From CAXBBB01 sp963815505 (GTDB lineage: Bacteria > Bacteroidota > Rhodothermia > Rhodothermales > BA12), in the NCBI GenBank assembly GCA_963815505.1, contig CAWFGU010000001.1, positions 62,001 to 126,000 of the forward strand: 64,000 nt of DNA. The letters run 5' to 3'. Of this stretch, positions 1-10,200 are shown one piece after another. The stretch's first letter is position 1. The number at the start of each line of letters is the position of its first letter. Under the pieces are notes generated by a model that searched no databases, was not told the origin of the DNA, and saw nothing but the letters and a program-made list of their open reading frames with translations. The translations under genes and the position numbers were made by a program.

Positions 1-1038
1 CCACCGCAGGGTCAGGCCAGCGGCCAGCATGACGAGCGCGGTCAGCATCAGATCACCCGACGAGCGCAGCAGGCCGCCGCCGAACGTCGTGGCGAAGTGC
101 GTCGCGTCGAAGAGTGGAGCCAGCGGCGTCGTGGCGGCGCGGCCCATCTGCCAGCGCCCCGGAGCCTCGAGGTGAAGCAGCAGCAGGCGAAGCCCGATCA
201 GTCCGGCGACGACCAGCAGAGCACCGATCACCGATGGGGCTTGCCGGGCCCGCACGATGAGTGCCGCCAGCGCGCACAGCCCGAGCAGCAGCAGCCACAG
301 CGCGTTCCAGTCGCCGAACGCTCGGCCCTGGGCGCGCAGCAGCGTCTGAGGAGCCGACGGCTGGGCATCGAGCCGCGCGATGGGCACGTCGCCCAGCGAT
401 ATCCTCTGCCCCTCGTCGTACGTCGGTGGATGGAACGCCAGCGCCGTCTGCGTACTGCGCGCCAAGTCGTCGGTGATGCGGTACGGACGCAGAAACGAGT
501 TGCGCACCGGAGGCTCGGAGCGCACGACCTGTACCACGCGCACGCGTCCGACCGTTGGGCCAGCCGCCGACACATCGGCCCACGCCACGAGCGCATCGCG
601 GAGCGGACCTTCTCGCACGAGTTGGACCGTCGGAAGCGGAGAAGCGCTGGCCTGCTCGCGTCCCATGGCTGCCGCGAACGGGTCTCCGTTCCACCCGAGC
701 AGCGTTCCGTCGGACGCGTAGACCTCGACCGTCGTGCGCGACGAGAGGTGCTCTTCGCTCAGTCGATGCATGACCGCCTGTCCGTCACCTCGAGCCACTG
801 CCTGCGCCATTCCGTCGTCGGAGGCTAGGGCGGTAGCCCGATCGGCGAGATGCTGCGCGCGCGACTGCATCAGGCGCTCGGCTCGTAGCGTCGCATCGGC
901 GAGATGATCGTTCTGAATCTGGACGACGCGACTGGCCGACCTGCTCGCCGTCCACTGCTCGGCCGCCGTCGTCAGCGCAACGAGAGCGATCAAGATGCCC
1001 GCGCAGACGGCGAGCAAGCGGTTGGCGCGACGAGTCAC
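1..1038 (-). CDS. N-terminal part of a membrane sensor protein, probable sensor histidine kinase (partial)
   Basis: The frame is open on the minus strand from about position 1062 to the window edge, so the C-terminal, presumably catalytic, part is missing. A GTG at 1036-1038 is the most convincing start: it gives a short basic N-terminus (TRRANR) followed at once by a hydrophobic segment (LLAVCAGILIALVAL). About 220 extracytoplasmic residues follow, then at least three membrane helices (LWLLLLGLCALAALIV, SVIGALLVVAGLIGL, and one near the window edge), with a FGGGLLRSSGDLMLT-like stretch between the last two. Helix-sensor-helix arrays of this kind, with an 'LGDLLLT'-type motif, occur at the front of NtrY-like histidine kinases in Bacteroidota, but no kinase motif is visible here, so the kinase call is inferred. 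It lies directly downstream of the DUF4783 gene on the same strand. Confidence 0.5.
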   Translation of the reverse strand, partial: MTRRANRLLAVCAGILIALVALTTAAEQWTASRSASRVVQIQNDHLADATLRAERLMQSRAQHLADRATALASDDGMAQAVARGDGQAVMHRLSEEHLSSRTTVEVYASDGTLLGWNGDPFAAAMGREQASASPLPTVQLVREGPLRDALVAWADVSAAGPTVGRVRVVQVVRSEPPVRNSFLRPYRITDDLARSTQTALAFHPPTYDEGQRISLGDVPIARLDAQPSAPQTLLRAQGRAFGDWNALWLLLLGLCALAALIVRARQAPSVIGALLVVAGLIGLRLLLLHLEAPGRWQMGRAATTPLAPLFDATHFATTFGGGLLRSSGDLMLTALVMLAAGLTLRW

Positions 1039-1087
1039 GGGCAGAAGAATAAGGCCAGCCAAGCTACATCGACGCGCGCCGCACGGC

Positions 1088-1525
1088 TCATCTCTCGATC
1101 AAGTGGAGCGCCTGCACGCGCCAGCCTCCCGATTCGGCACGTACGAACCGCGCCGTCACATCGACCTCACCTTCGTCATGCACGAGCGTGCCAGACGCCA
1201 TGAGCGCGCCCGGCACGCCATCGGTGTGCCTCGTGAAGCGGATCAGGCGCGGCGGATGGGCGTCCAGCCACGTGTCCAGCACATAGGCCACCTGGGCGCG
1301 CGTGTAGACGGTCGTCTCGCCGCCCAGCGTCAGGTCGACTTGGTCCGTGCACATCTCGGCAAACCTCGACACATCGCGCGCCCCCAACACTCGAGCGAGC
1401 GCGTCGGACGGCTGCACGACGGTCTGCACGCGGTTTCCGGCTGCACTGAGCGGACGCGGCTTCTGAGCCGACGCGGCCGGCGCAGCCAGGGATAGAAGCA
1501 GGAAGAGAAACGCGGCGAAACGCAT
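1088..1525 (-). CDS. DUF4783 domain-containing secreted protein
   Basis: This is a 145-residue protein. The first 20 residues are a signal peptide (MRFAAFLFLLLSLAAPAASA, cleaved before QK). The mature part has the alternating pattern of the small NTF2-like DUF4783 family of Bacteroidota: a helical start (SDALARVLGARDVSRFAEMC), a GGETTVYTRAQVAYVL segment, HPPRLIRF, and a closing strand GGWRVQALHLIER. The family has no established function; members are periplasmic or exported. The frame stays open upstream of this ATG to 1876, but that part is Arg/Cys/Ser-rich and unlike protein, so the start before the signal peptide is chosen. It is followed on the same strand by the partial sensor gene. Confidence 0.8.
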   Translation of the reverse strand: MRFAAFLFLLLSLAAPAASAQKPRPLSAAGNRVQTVVQPSDALARVLGARDVSRFAEMCTDQVDLTLGGETTVYTRAQVAYVLDTWLDAHPPRLIRFTRHTDGVPGALMASGTLVHDEGEVDVTARFVRAESGGWRVQALHLIER

Positions 1526-1664
1526 AGCCGTAACACGTGGATAGTCAACCGGTTGTGCGCAAAGGTCACGCCACACGCAAGAGGGCGCCAACGGGACGGG
1601 AATCGTGCGTTTTTCAGCTCCGGTGCGGCGGCATACGATGGCTCCTTTGGGTCCGTTCTCCGCC

Positions 1665-1694
1665 GGGCAGATGGGCAGATGGGCAGATGGGCAA
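1665..1694. repeat. 8-bp tandem repeat GGGCAGAT, three full copies plus a partial one
   Basis: Three perfect direct copies of GGGCAGAT lie head to tail, followed by a truncated GGGCAA, in the 181-bp gap between the MBL-fold gene and the DUF4783 gene. On the minus strand it reads as repeated CATCTGCC. It could alter in length by slippage; no coding role is visible. Confidence 0.85.
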
Positions 1695-1706
1695 GTCGGC
1701 GAGCCT

Positions 1707-2651
1707 TCACGCGTCCCAACCGGTCGCGAAAGATGGATCGTGCGACGCCAGATACACCGTCGAAAACTGCTCCAGCTGCTCGGCCAACACCGATAGCGTG
1801 CGCCGCGCAGTCGGCACGTCCTCACAGATGCCTGCCACGGCGCGGCGCTCGACCTGATCGCGTGAGAACGACGCATCGCCTGCCAAAACGGCGAATCGCT
1901 CGCCGTCGCCGATCACGACCGACTGATGTCCCATCGTGTGCCCCGGAGTCGGCACGAGGCGGACCATACCGTCCGCCGTGAGCGCGTGGCTGGTGGCGAA
2001 GGCGCCGAAGGGGCCGTCCGCATAGTCGACGCCGACAGGGGCGAAGTGGTCGGGCCAGCGGCAGGGTAACGCGCCTCCCGGAGGCTGCGTCACTTCTCGC
2101 TTGGAAAGCAGGAACGTCGCGTTGGGGAAGTCGCCTAGGCCGCCCGCGTGGTCCGAGTGCAGGTGCGTCAGCGCGACGGTGCGGACAGCGGCGGGCGGAT
2201 GGCCCATCGCCTCCAGTTGCGCGCCGACTTGCTGGGCAGCGGGCACGTAGAAGCGGAGCAGGTGCTCGTAGACAAACGCCACGCCTGCGTTGCATCCGAA
2301 GTAGTGCGGCTCGGCCACGCGCGCGGTTTCTCCGGTGTCGACGACGATCGCGCCCTCGGGATGCTCGACGAGCCAGCACGTGATCGGCAGCCACGGCGTC
2401 CACCGAGGATCGACGATCAGCGCAGGCATCCGTAGCAGCGCAGGTCCGCCGAACTCGCGGTGCGCCGACTTGACCGCAACGGCTCCCGTCCGAATAGCCG
2501 TCAGCCGAACCGGCCCGAGCATCAGCGAGATCGGCGCGAACGGATCGGCAGGGAGCGAGGGAGCGCGCATGACCGAAGCTACGCCGCACCCGGCGATGGC
2601 GGTAGCGCCCACCCCTGCACCGGTGATTGCGAAAAACCGGCGGCGCGTCAT
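1707..2651 (-). CDS. MBL-fold metallo-hydrolase (AHL-lactonase-like), exported
   Basis: This 314-residue protein has an N-terminal twin-arginine-like signal (MTRRRFFAITGAGVGATAIAGC) with a possible lipobox Cys22, so it is probably exported and perhaps lipid-anchored. The metallo-beta-lactamase fold is shown by HLHSDH at residues 163-168, an earlier VVDTG strand-turn near 104, PGHTMGH near 235, GDAS near 255 and a C-terminal ASHDP histidine. These are the zinc ligands of the two-metal site. The arrangement HxHxDH-H-D-H is that of N-acyl-homoserine-lactonase-like enzymes, but substrate cannot be told from sequence; other lactones or esters are equally possible. It is a separate transcription unit or the distal gene of the minus-strand run below GH3, 28 bp away. 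Confidence 0.85.
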   Translation of the reverse strand: MTRRRFFAITGAGVGATAIAGCGVASVMRAPSLPADPFAPISLMLGPVRLTAIRTGAVAVKSAHREFGGPALLRMPALIVDPRWTPWLPITCWLVEHPEGAIVVDTGETARVAEPHYFGCNAGVAFVYEHLLRFYVPAAQQVGAQLEAMGHPPAAVRTVALTHLHSDHAGGLGDFPNATFLLSKREVTQPPGGALPCRWPDHFAPVGVDYADGPFGAFATSHALTADGMVRLVPTPGHTMGHQSVVIGDGERFAVLAGDASFSRDQVERRAVAGICEDVPTARRTLSVLAEQLEQFSTVYLASHDPSFATGWDA

Positions 2652-2679
2652 CCGCGCGAGATAGTCAGCGGCGGCCGAG

Positions 2680-4503
2680 TCACTCGCCGAATGCGAACTC
2701 GCCCACCGTGATCGGCAGGCGGCCGCGCGCTTCGAGTTGTCCCAGAAGCAAGTCGGCGGCGGCGTCGGCCGAGGCTACGGTCGGGTCGTAGAAGATGGCT
2801 TTGGCGTCGGCGTCTGGGAAGTCGAGGACCGAGTAGGGGTTGCCGAACGCGAGCAGGACGACGGGCTTGTCCGAGTCGAGCGCGGCCTGGACCAGTTCGG
2901 CCTGACCGGGGAGCAGCCCGGCGTTTCCTCTGCCGCTGACCAGGCGCAGGTACAGGCCGATCACGACCACATCCGCGTCTGCGAGGCGCGCGGCGAAGCG
3001 GTCACGGACAGTAGGCTCGGCGCGGCTGTCGATGTAGCGGCTCGTCAGGCTGACGCCTTGCGACTCCAACCGTTCGTCGAGCCGGGCGACGGCGGCTTCG
3101 ATGCTCGTCGACCCGGTGTAGTTCGATAGGTGAAGCGCCAGCACGTTGGTGCCCGGTGCGAGCGGCAACGCGTCCGATGTGCGCAGGACGGTTGCGGCAT
3201 CCCGAGCGATGGCGTCGGCGACGCGCTGTCCCAGCGGGCGGGCGCTGACGTAGTCGAACGCTTCCTGCGTCGGAACGGCGTCGCGCGACAGGCCGAGGCG
3301 GGCTTTGGAAATCAGGATGCGGCGTGCGGCTTCGTCCAGGCGGGCAGCATCCAGCTCGCCCGAGGCGACCGCTTGAGTGATAGCGCGAGCGGCGGCGCCC
3401 ACGTCGCGCGGCGTCAGGATCATGTCGGCTCCGGCAGCGAGCGGCTGGGTGACCCGCTCGGCCAGCCCGAAGTCGTTGGTGAGCCCCCCCATGCGCACGT
3501 CGTCGGTGACCACGAATCCGCCGAAGCCCAGTTCGCCCCGCAGCAAGTCGGTCAGGACGACGGGGCTGAACGTGGCGGGCCGCTCGACCTCGTCCAGGGC
3601 GGGCACCCACAAGTGAGCGGTCATGACGGCGCTCGGCGAGGCGGACCGGAACGTCTCGCGAAAGGGGCGCAGCTCGATGGCGTCGAGTTGCGCGCGGTCG
3701 CCGCCGACGGTGGCCATGCTGCTGTGCGTGTCGGTCGTGGTGTTGCCGTGTCCGGGGAAGTGTTTGAGCGTCGTCGCTACGCCCGCGGCTTCAGCGGCCT
3801 GTACGTAAGCCGTCACCATGTTGCCGACCAGGTCGGGGCGCTCGCCGTAGGACCGGATGTTGATGATCGGGTTGCCGGGATTGTTGTTCACGTCGGCGAC
3901 GGGAGCGAAGAGCAGCCGAACCCCGACCGCGCGGCTCTCCATCGCGCTCAGTCGTCCGGCCGCGGCGGCATACGCCGGATCGCGCGTGGCGCCGATCGCC
4001 ATGTTCGACGGCAACTCGGTGAACGCGTTGGAGAAGCGCCCGACGCCCCGCTCGTAGTCGGCGGCGAAAAACAGCGGCGGACGATTGGCGCCGATCTGCG
4101 CCTCTTGCAATTGCCGCGTCACCTCAAACACATCGCCCGGCGGAAGCAACCGCCCGACCAGAAAGCCCGTCACGCCGGTCCGCTCGACCAGATCGAGCGC
4201 GTCCGATACGATTCCGCTCACGCCGCCGCGGGACGGCAGGTTGGCGAGGATCACCTGTCCGGCTTTGTCATCCATCGAGAGCGTCGCCAGGACCGAGTCG
4301 GCCCAGGCCTCGGATTCGGCCTCCGTCATGCGCGACGGTTGCAACCCGGGTGCGTCGTAGGCATCCATCAGCGTGTCGAGCGCCGAGATCGTCTGAGCCG
4401 GGATCTCGTCGTCGATGGCGTCGGATGGGGACGGAGGCTCAGGCTGCGCGCAAGCGGTGAGAGCGAGGACGAACGAGAGGGCGAGCAGGCGGAGCGTAAT
4501 CAT
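2680..4503 (-). CDS. Glycoside hydrolase family 3 lipoprotein (beta-N-acetylhexosaminidase/beta-glucosidase type)
   Basis: This 607-residue lipoprotein has its lipobox LTAC with the modified Cys at residue 18. The GH3 catalytic domain follows from about residue 70: AGQVILANLP, the signature KHFPGHG at 247-253 followed by TTTDTHSS, and the nucleophile region VTDDVRMGG near 331-340. KHFPGHGxxxxDSH is the hallmark of NagZ-like members, where the His/Asp pair acts in acid/base catalysis; that points to N-acetylglucosaminide hydrolysis, possibly cell-wall recycling. A C-terminal alpha/beta sandwich-like domain (about 400-607) is present, as in longer GH3 enzymes, making it larger than a cytoplasmic NagZ. 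It lies between the flotillin gene and the MBL gene, all on the minus strand. Confidence 0.88.
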   Translation of the reverse strand: MITLRLLALSFVLALTACAQPEPPSPSDAIDDEIPAQTISALDTLMDAYDAPGLQPSRMTEAESEAWADSVLATLSMDDKAGQVILANLPSRGGVSGIVSDALDLVERTGVTGFLVGRLLPPGDVFEVTRQLQEAQIGANRPPLFFAADYERGVGRFSNAFTELPSNMAIGATRDPAYAAAAGRLSAMESRAVGVRLLFAPVADVNNNPGNPIINIRSYGERPDLVGNMVTAYVQAAEAAGVATTLKHFPGHGNTTTDTHSSMATVGGDRAQLDAIELRPFRETFRSASPSAVMTAHLWVPALDEVERPATFSPVVLTDLLRGELGFGGFVVTDDVRMGGLTNDFGLAERVTQPLAAGADMILTPRDVGAAARAITQAVASGELDAARLDEAARRILISKARLGLSRDAVPTQEAFDYVSARPLGQRVADAIARDAATVLRTSDALPLAPGTNVLALHLSNYTGSTSIEAAVARLDERLESQGVSLTSRYIDSRAEPTVRDRFAARLADADVVVIGLYLRLVSGRGNAGLLPGQAELVQAALDSDKPVVLLAFGNPYSVLDFPDADAKAIFYDPTVASADAAADLLLGQLEARGRLPITVGEFAFGE

Positions 4504-4650
4504 GGCGCGTGATACCGGACCACCTCGGCGCCGGTTCGGACGACGGGTCGCGGAGCGCGCTCGTTACACCAGCACGGTGCACGTCTCGAATGGCCGGACC
4601 GTACGCTCTTCGTCCCACGCGAAGCCGACGCGCGCCGCCAGCCTGCTCCT

Positions 4651-6474
4651 TTACGACACATCCGCAGGCGCTCCATCTCCCAGCGTCGGCGGGGCGGGCG
4701 GGGTGGATTCGAGGGCGTCGGCGACGAGCGTTCCGCCGGGAATGCTGCGCAGGCCCGAAATCAACTCGGATGCGCCCTCCCTCGTCTGCATCGCGCCCAT
4801 CACTTCTTTGAGGACCGGCAGCGCCATGCCCGCCTGCATGAGCGTGCCGATGATGCCCGACATCGGTGAGGCCGAGCCGCCTGCCCCGTCGCCGCCGATG
4901 CCGCCGAGCCCGTTGACGTTGAGGACTTTGATGCTGTCGATGTGCTCGGCGGGCTTCATCAGTTGCTCCGTCAGTTCGGGCAGCAGCGGAATCAGTTGGT
5001 TGAGTATCTGGGCGAGCAAAGCGCGCTCGCCGATCACGTTCTGTGCGTCCAGATGCAGGCGTTCGCGCTCGGCTTCGGCCCTGCCGACCACTTCGATGGC
5101 GAGGGCCTGCTTCTCGGCAGCTTCGGCGTCGAGTGCGGCGGCGTCCAAGCGGGCCTGGGCCAAGTTGCGCAGTTCGTAGGCGCGCACGTCGGCTTCGACC
5201 TGCTGCATCGCCTTGTCGACCTGGGCGCGTTTGTCGGCTTCGATGATGTCGATGGACTTGTCGCGCTCGGCGATTTCCAGTGCCCTCACGGTGTGGGCTT
5301 TCTCTTCGGCGCGGATTTTCTCGGCTTCTTGCAACGCCGTCTCCTCGAGCATCTTCAGCTTTTCGCGCAGCGCCTCGGCCTCGGCGGCCTCGCGCTGGAT
5401 GCGGGCGATTTCGATCTCCTGAATCTTCTGCTGCTCGGCCACGCGGACGGCCCGGTCGCGCACGATCTCGGCCTGCTCGACTTCCTGCTGCCGGTTCTCG
5501 TTGGCAAGCTGGATGGAGCGCTGCCGGTCGATTTCGGCCGTCTGGACTTCCTTCTGCTTCAACTCGTTGGCAATCGTGATCGCCTTGTCCTTCTGGATGC
5601 GTGCCTGCTCGGCCAGTTGCTCCTGCTCGGCGACGGTCTGCTCGGTCGCCGCCCGCTCGCGCGACTCGGCCTCCAAGATTTCGCGCGTCTGGGCCGCCTC
5701 CTTCTCCTTGATGTCCTGCTCGATCTGCAACTGACGCAGCCGGGCCTCGCGGTTCTGCTCGGCAATCGTGACCTCTTTCTGACGCAGCCGCTGGTTGGCC
5801 GCCTCGACCTCGGCCGACGTGCGCTGGGCGATCTCCTTGCGCCCGCGCGAGTCGAGCACGTTGTCTTCGTTGTGCTGCTCCAGGGGAAGCTGCTCCAAGA
5901 ACTGAATCGCCACATCGTCCAGCTTGTAGCCATTCAAGACGACGTCCTGATCGCCCTCCTGCCCCAGCGCTTTGAGGACCTCGTCGCGAAACAGGCGGCG
6001 GTTCTGGTAGAGTTGGTCGAACGTCAGCTTGGCTCCGGCCGTTTTGAGCGCGTCGGCGAACTTGGCCTCGAACAACTCGCGCAGGATCTCGGTGTCGCTG
6101 GCTCTGGCGCAGCCGATCGTCGTCGCCACGTGCGCCACGTCCTCGGCGATCGAATTGATCTTGATGTAGAAGTCGACCTCGACCTCGGCCCGGATGCCGT
6201 CGGCGCACGACAGGCTCTCGTACTTGCGCCGCAAGATGCGGACGGTCTTGACGGTCAGGTCGATGGTCTCGACGCGGTTGAGCAGCGGCACGATGAACGC
6301 GCTCGACAGGTGGATCTTGGGCGCATCGACACCAAAGCCGGTTTTCACGAGCGCCTGTCCCGGCGCGGCTTTGACCAGGAATTTGTTGAACAGCGAGACG
6401 ATGAACATCAGCAAGAGCAGCACGCCGACGACTGCGACGATCGTCCAGATCAGTTGCGGAGACAGGTTTTCCAT
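4651..6474 (-). CDS. Flotillin-family SPFH-domain membrane protein
   Basis: The 607-residue protein starts with one membrane anchor (LIWTIVAVVGVLLLLMFIV, about residues 8-27). An SPFH/prohibitin domain follows (PGQALVKTGFG, then EVEVDFYIKINSIAEDVAHVA), then a long charged coiled coil of Glu/Gln/Arg/Ala heptads from about 210 to 480. The C-terminal tail is Gly-rich (GLGGIGGDGAGGSASP). This is the flotillin (FloT/YuaG) architecture; such proteins oligomerise as scaffolds in ordered membrane domains. The minus-strand leader before the ATG is C/T-rich and has no Shine-Dalgarno. The NfeD gene lies 13 bp upstream on the same strand, the usual yuaF-floT arrangement. Confidence 0.92.
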   Translation of the reverse strand: MENLSPQLIWTIVAVVGVLLLLMFIVSLFNKFLVKAAPGQALVKTGFGVDAPKIHLSSAFIVPLLNRVETIDLTVKTVRILRRKYESLSCADGIRAEVEVDFYIKINSIAEDVAHVATTIGCARASDTEILRELFEAKFADALKTAGAKLTFDQLYQNRRLFRDEVLKALGQEGDQDVVLNGYKLDDVAIQFLEQLPLEQHNEDNVLDSRGRKEIAQRTSAEVEAANQRLRQKEVTIAEQNREARLRQLQIEQDIKEKEAAQTREILEAESRERAATEQTVAEQEQLAEQARIQKDKAITIANELKQKEVQTAEIDRQRSIQLANENRQQEVEQAEIVRDRAVRVAEQQKIQEIEIARIQREAAEAEALREKLKMLEETALQEAEKIRAEEKAHTVRALEIAERDKSIDIIEADKRAQVDKAMQQVEADVRAYELRNLAQARLDAAALDAEAAEKQALAIEVVGRAEAERERLHLDAQNVIGERALLAQILNQLIPLLPELTEQLMKPAEHIDSIKVLNVNGLGGIGGDGAGGSASPMSGIIGTLMQAGMALPVLKEVMGAMQTREGASELISGLRSIPGGTLVADALESTPPAPPTLGDGAPADVS

Positions 6475-6487
6475 GAGGTCGAGGAGA

Positions 6488-7086
6488 TCAGAGAGGAGAG
6501 AGAGCGTCGCCGTCGTGCGGGGCGACGGAGTAGAGGCCCGATGCGGCGTCGTGGTCGAAGATCAGCACGCGGTCGCCGTAACTCAGCGCCGTACCCGCAT
6601 CCGCCCGCGCCGACAGTTCGATGGGGCCAGACGCCGTGCGGATCGTGACCTGCCCGAATGTATCGGTCAGACGGCCGCTCGTCACGGTCGCCACCTTACC
6701 GACGAGCGACCGACTCGACGCCGCAGGAGCCGAACGAAACAGCTTGCCCAGCGGCTTGCCCGCCATCGCCGTCACGACCAGCCCGAGGACGAAGGCGATC
6801 GGAAGCGCAACGGCCGTCGCCATCCAGCCGGTCAGCGGAAGCAGCAGCACGACGCCGACGCCCAACCATCCGAACGCGAATAGAAACAGCGTGACGAGCA
6901 GGACCGTCGGCACCGAACCCAGACCCAGAGAACTGCGAGCGATCCGCCATCGTCGGCATCCAGATCGAAGTCCGCGTCCACGTCGAGCGGCAGCAGGCCC
7001 AGCCCTGCCGTCGCCCACAGCGCCAGCGACAGCAGCGCCGGAACGGTAAACACGAGAACGGGAGCGGCGAAGAGCACGTCGAGCAT
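6488..7086 (-). CDS. NfeD-like membrane protein (frameshifted in this sequence)
   Basis: The protein is read in two frames. The N-terminal part from the ATG at 7084-7086 gives a first helix (VLVFTVPALLSLALWATAGLGLL) and an Asp-rich loop (DVDADFDLDADDGG). Near position 6930 one base appears to be missing. The next frame then gives VLLVTLFLFAFGWLGVGVVLLL and further helices, then a soluble OB-fold part (SLVGKVATVTSGRLTD, then ALSYGDRVLIFDHD) ending at 6488. The total of about 198 residues, two or three helices and the C-terminal OB fold match NfeD1b/YuaF proteins. These are encoded next to flotillin and act with it in membrane organisation. Whether the frameshift is real or an assembly error is not decidable here; I favour error because both halves are well preserved. 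Confidence 0.8.
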
Positions 7087-7223
7087 AAGGCTCGTAAAGT
7101 AACGCGCTCGCAACGCGATTTCTAGACGACTCTTGCTTTCGTGATGCCGAGGGCATCGCGTTAACTGGCGTGCGCGGAGTAGTTTGCCAGCCCGATCGTC
7201 CTCCTTCCTCCCACCGAGTGCCC

Positions 7224-10200
7224 ATGCGTCCGGCAATCCTCCTCGTTTTTGCCCTGCTGGCTTCCCCTCCGGCGTCCGCCCAGCCTGCGTGCCCACTCGA
7301 CGCCAACGGCGACCTGCTGCTCACCTCGCAGGCTGAGATCGACGCGGCGTCGGCATGCGTCAGGGTCCTCGGGAATCTCGTGGTGCAGGAAGACCAGCCG
7401 GGCGAGATCGTGAACTTGGACGGGCTTCGAAGCATCGTCTCCGTCGACTCCGCTCTGGCGGTAGCTGCCAACACCGCTCTCACGGGGCTGGACGGGCTGG
7501 AGGCGGTAACGTCGGTTGGCGGCCACGTGGTCATTGATGGAAACAGGCGACTCGCTTCGATCTCCGGGCTCAGATCGCTCGCATCGGTCGGGGGCAGCCT
7601 GTTTATAACGAGCAACGTCGATTTTTCCAGCTTCGCCCCCAGCGGACCGATGGTGGGGGAGGACGTACGATGCTCACGTGCCGAGCGTCTCGGTTCGGAG
7701 TGGCATACGTGGGTCGGTCGGCGGAGATCTCGTCGTGAGCTTCAGCCCTCTTCTCACTTCACTCGAAGGGCTCGAGTCGATCGACGTCGGTTGGGGGCGA
7801 CCTCGTCCTATTCCACAACGAATCACTCAACTCGCTGAACGGATTGGGTGGCATCGCATCGGTCGGAGGCGGATTGACGATAGACGAAAATGACGGGCTT
7901 ACGTCATTGGACGGACTGAGCAGCGCGCTCACATCGGTCGGCGGCAACTTGGTGATAGATGAGAACGACGCGCTCGTCTCGCTGAGCGGACTAGACGCCA
8001 TCGCGTCGGTCGGGGGCGATCTGCGAGTCGAGGAAAACGACGCATTGGCTTCGATCAGCGCACTGGGCGCTCTCGCCTCGGTCGGCGGCGACGTTACGGT
8101 GGAGGAGAACGACGCGCTGACTTCACTGGACGGGTTGGAACGCCTCACGTCGGTCGCGGGCACCCTGACCCTGGACGGAAACGACGCGCTGGTCTCGTTC
8201 GGAGCACTCAGCCGTCTCACCTCGGTCGCGGGCCACCTGATGATCGACGACAACGACGCGCTGACCTCACTGGCGGGGCTGGACGCGACTCGAGTCCGTC
8301 GGCGGGGATGTGGTGGTACAACGCGAGCAGGAGCTGGCGGCGCTAGACGGTCTGGAGGCGCTCTCGACTCGGTCGGCGGGAGCTTGCGGCTGCGCGTCAA
8401 CGGGGCGCTGGCAGTCGATCTCGGCGCTGCGCGAGATTACGTCCGTGGGTACGGCAGCGTCGAGACTATACACCAACGGCAGGCTCGCGTCGCTCGACGG
8501 CCTGGACGCGCTCGCATCGGTCGGCGACAGCCCTGACCATCGACCGCAACGGATGCACTGATCTCGCTTGAGCGCGCTCGCCGCGCTGACGATCAGGTGG
8601 AGCGGAGACGTGAGCATCGACGCGCAACCGAGCAGCTCGACTCGCATAGAGCGGGCTGGAGGCGCTCGCGTATCGTGGGAGCAGGATCTCGCAGTCGCGT
8701 TCAGACAACGTCTCGCTCGACATCGATGAAGCGGCCTGGATGCGCTGCTCGTCGGTCGGAAGGCACCTGGTCGTACGAGAGCAATGGGGCGTTCGCGTCC
8801 CTAAACGGTCTGGAGAGGGCTCGAATGCAGTGCAGGCTTTCTGTCCGTCGGCGGCAACGCTGCCGTATCTTCAGGCCGAACGGTTTCGCCTTCACCGCGT
8901 CGCCAGACCGCTCCGGCTGGCGCGTCCTCAGGCAGACTTCCTAGCGGCGGCAGACGCCGGCCGTCGGCGGGATTGATCTGCGGATACAGAGCAACGGCGC
9001 GCTCACCTCACTCAGGGCCTGAACAGATGCGCTCACGTCGGTCGGCGGCGACGTGCTGGTATCCGAGAACTGAACGACGCACTGGTTTCGCTGAGCTGGA
9101 CTGGACGCGCATGCACGTCGGTCGGGCGGCAACGTCGTCGTCGACCGCAACCGCTCGCTGGTCTCGGTCGGCGGGCTGGGCGGCGTCACGTCGGCTCCGG
9201 GCGGCTTGTTCGTGGTCGACAACCGACGAAGACTTCGGCTCTCCGTTCAGCGGTCCGAGCAAACCCTGGGAGCGGTAGGCATCTACGTGAGCTACAATGC
9301 CTCGCTCACGTCGCTCGAAGGGCTGGACCGGCTCGTCTCCGTCGGGCGGCGACCTGATGGTGCAGCGACAACGACGCTGCTCGACCTCGCTCGGCGGCTT
9401 GAACGCGCTCACGACGCGTCGAGGGCCGGGTGGTAGTCGGAGCACGATCCTCGAGGAAACCTGTCGCAAGACCGCGGGAAGCAATCCTGCGCTGACGACG
9501 ATGAGCGGCCTGGAATGCTCTCGACGACGATCGGCAGCAGCATTCGCGGTGATCGACAACCCCGGCGCTGACCTCGTTCGAGCGGATTGGACGCGCTCAC
9601 GCATCGGTCGGCGGCGACTTGATCGTGAAGCGCAACGACACGCTCGCGTACGCTAAGCGGACTGAGAGCGCTCACGACGGTCGGCGGCGACCTGTCGAAG
9701 GTGCAGCGGCTTGCCGGCAACGCCGTCCTGACTTCGCTGGCGGGTCTGGAGCGCGCTCACGACCAGGTGGGCGGCGACCCTTCTCGCTGCTCGGCAACAC
9801 GATGCTCCGCTCGCTGGATGGACTCCGATCTGGATCACGTCTCCGTCGGCGGCGACTTCATGCTGGGAGGCGATAGGAGGTCGGGGGACGCAATCGACTC
9901 GCTCACCTCGATCGAGCGGACTCCGCAGCTCTCGAAGCCGTCGGAGGCGACTTCGTACATTCAGTTCGCTGGAATCGCTTCAGCAGTGTCAGCGGCTTCG
10001 ACGCGCTTCGAGCATTTATCGGCGGCAAATTGCAGCATCAAGCAGCAACGCCGCTGCTCGATCTCGGTCGACGGATTCGGCGTCGCTCGCGTCGGTCAGA
10101 AGCGAACAGTCGCACGTGCATCCGCAATTCAGAGCACTCATCGTCCATACGGCGGCTTCAGACGCGCTCCACAACGATCGGCGGCGAGCTAGCCGTCTCG

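Noticed and set aside
3130..6648. Long open frames on the plus strand opposite the GH3 and flotillin genes (up to 568 codons)
   Set aside because: They are antisense shadows of high-GC genes: composition is Arg/Gly/His- or Leu/Gly/Asp-rich without any family motif, while the minus strand carries complete, recognisable proteins.
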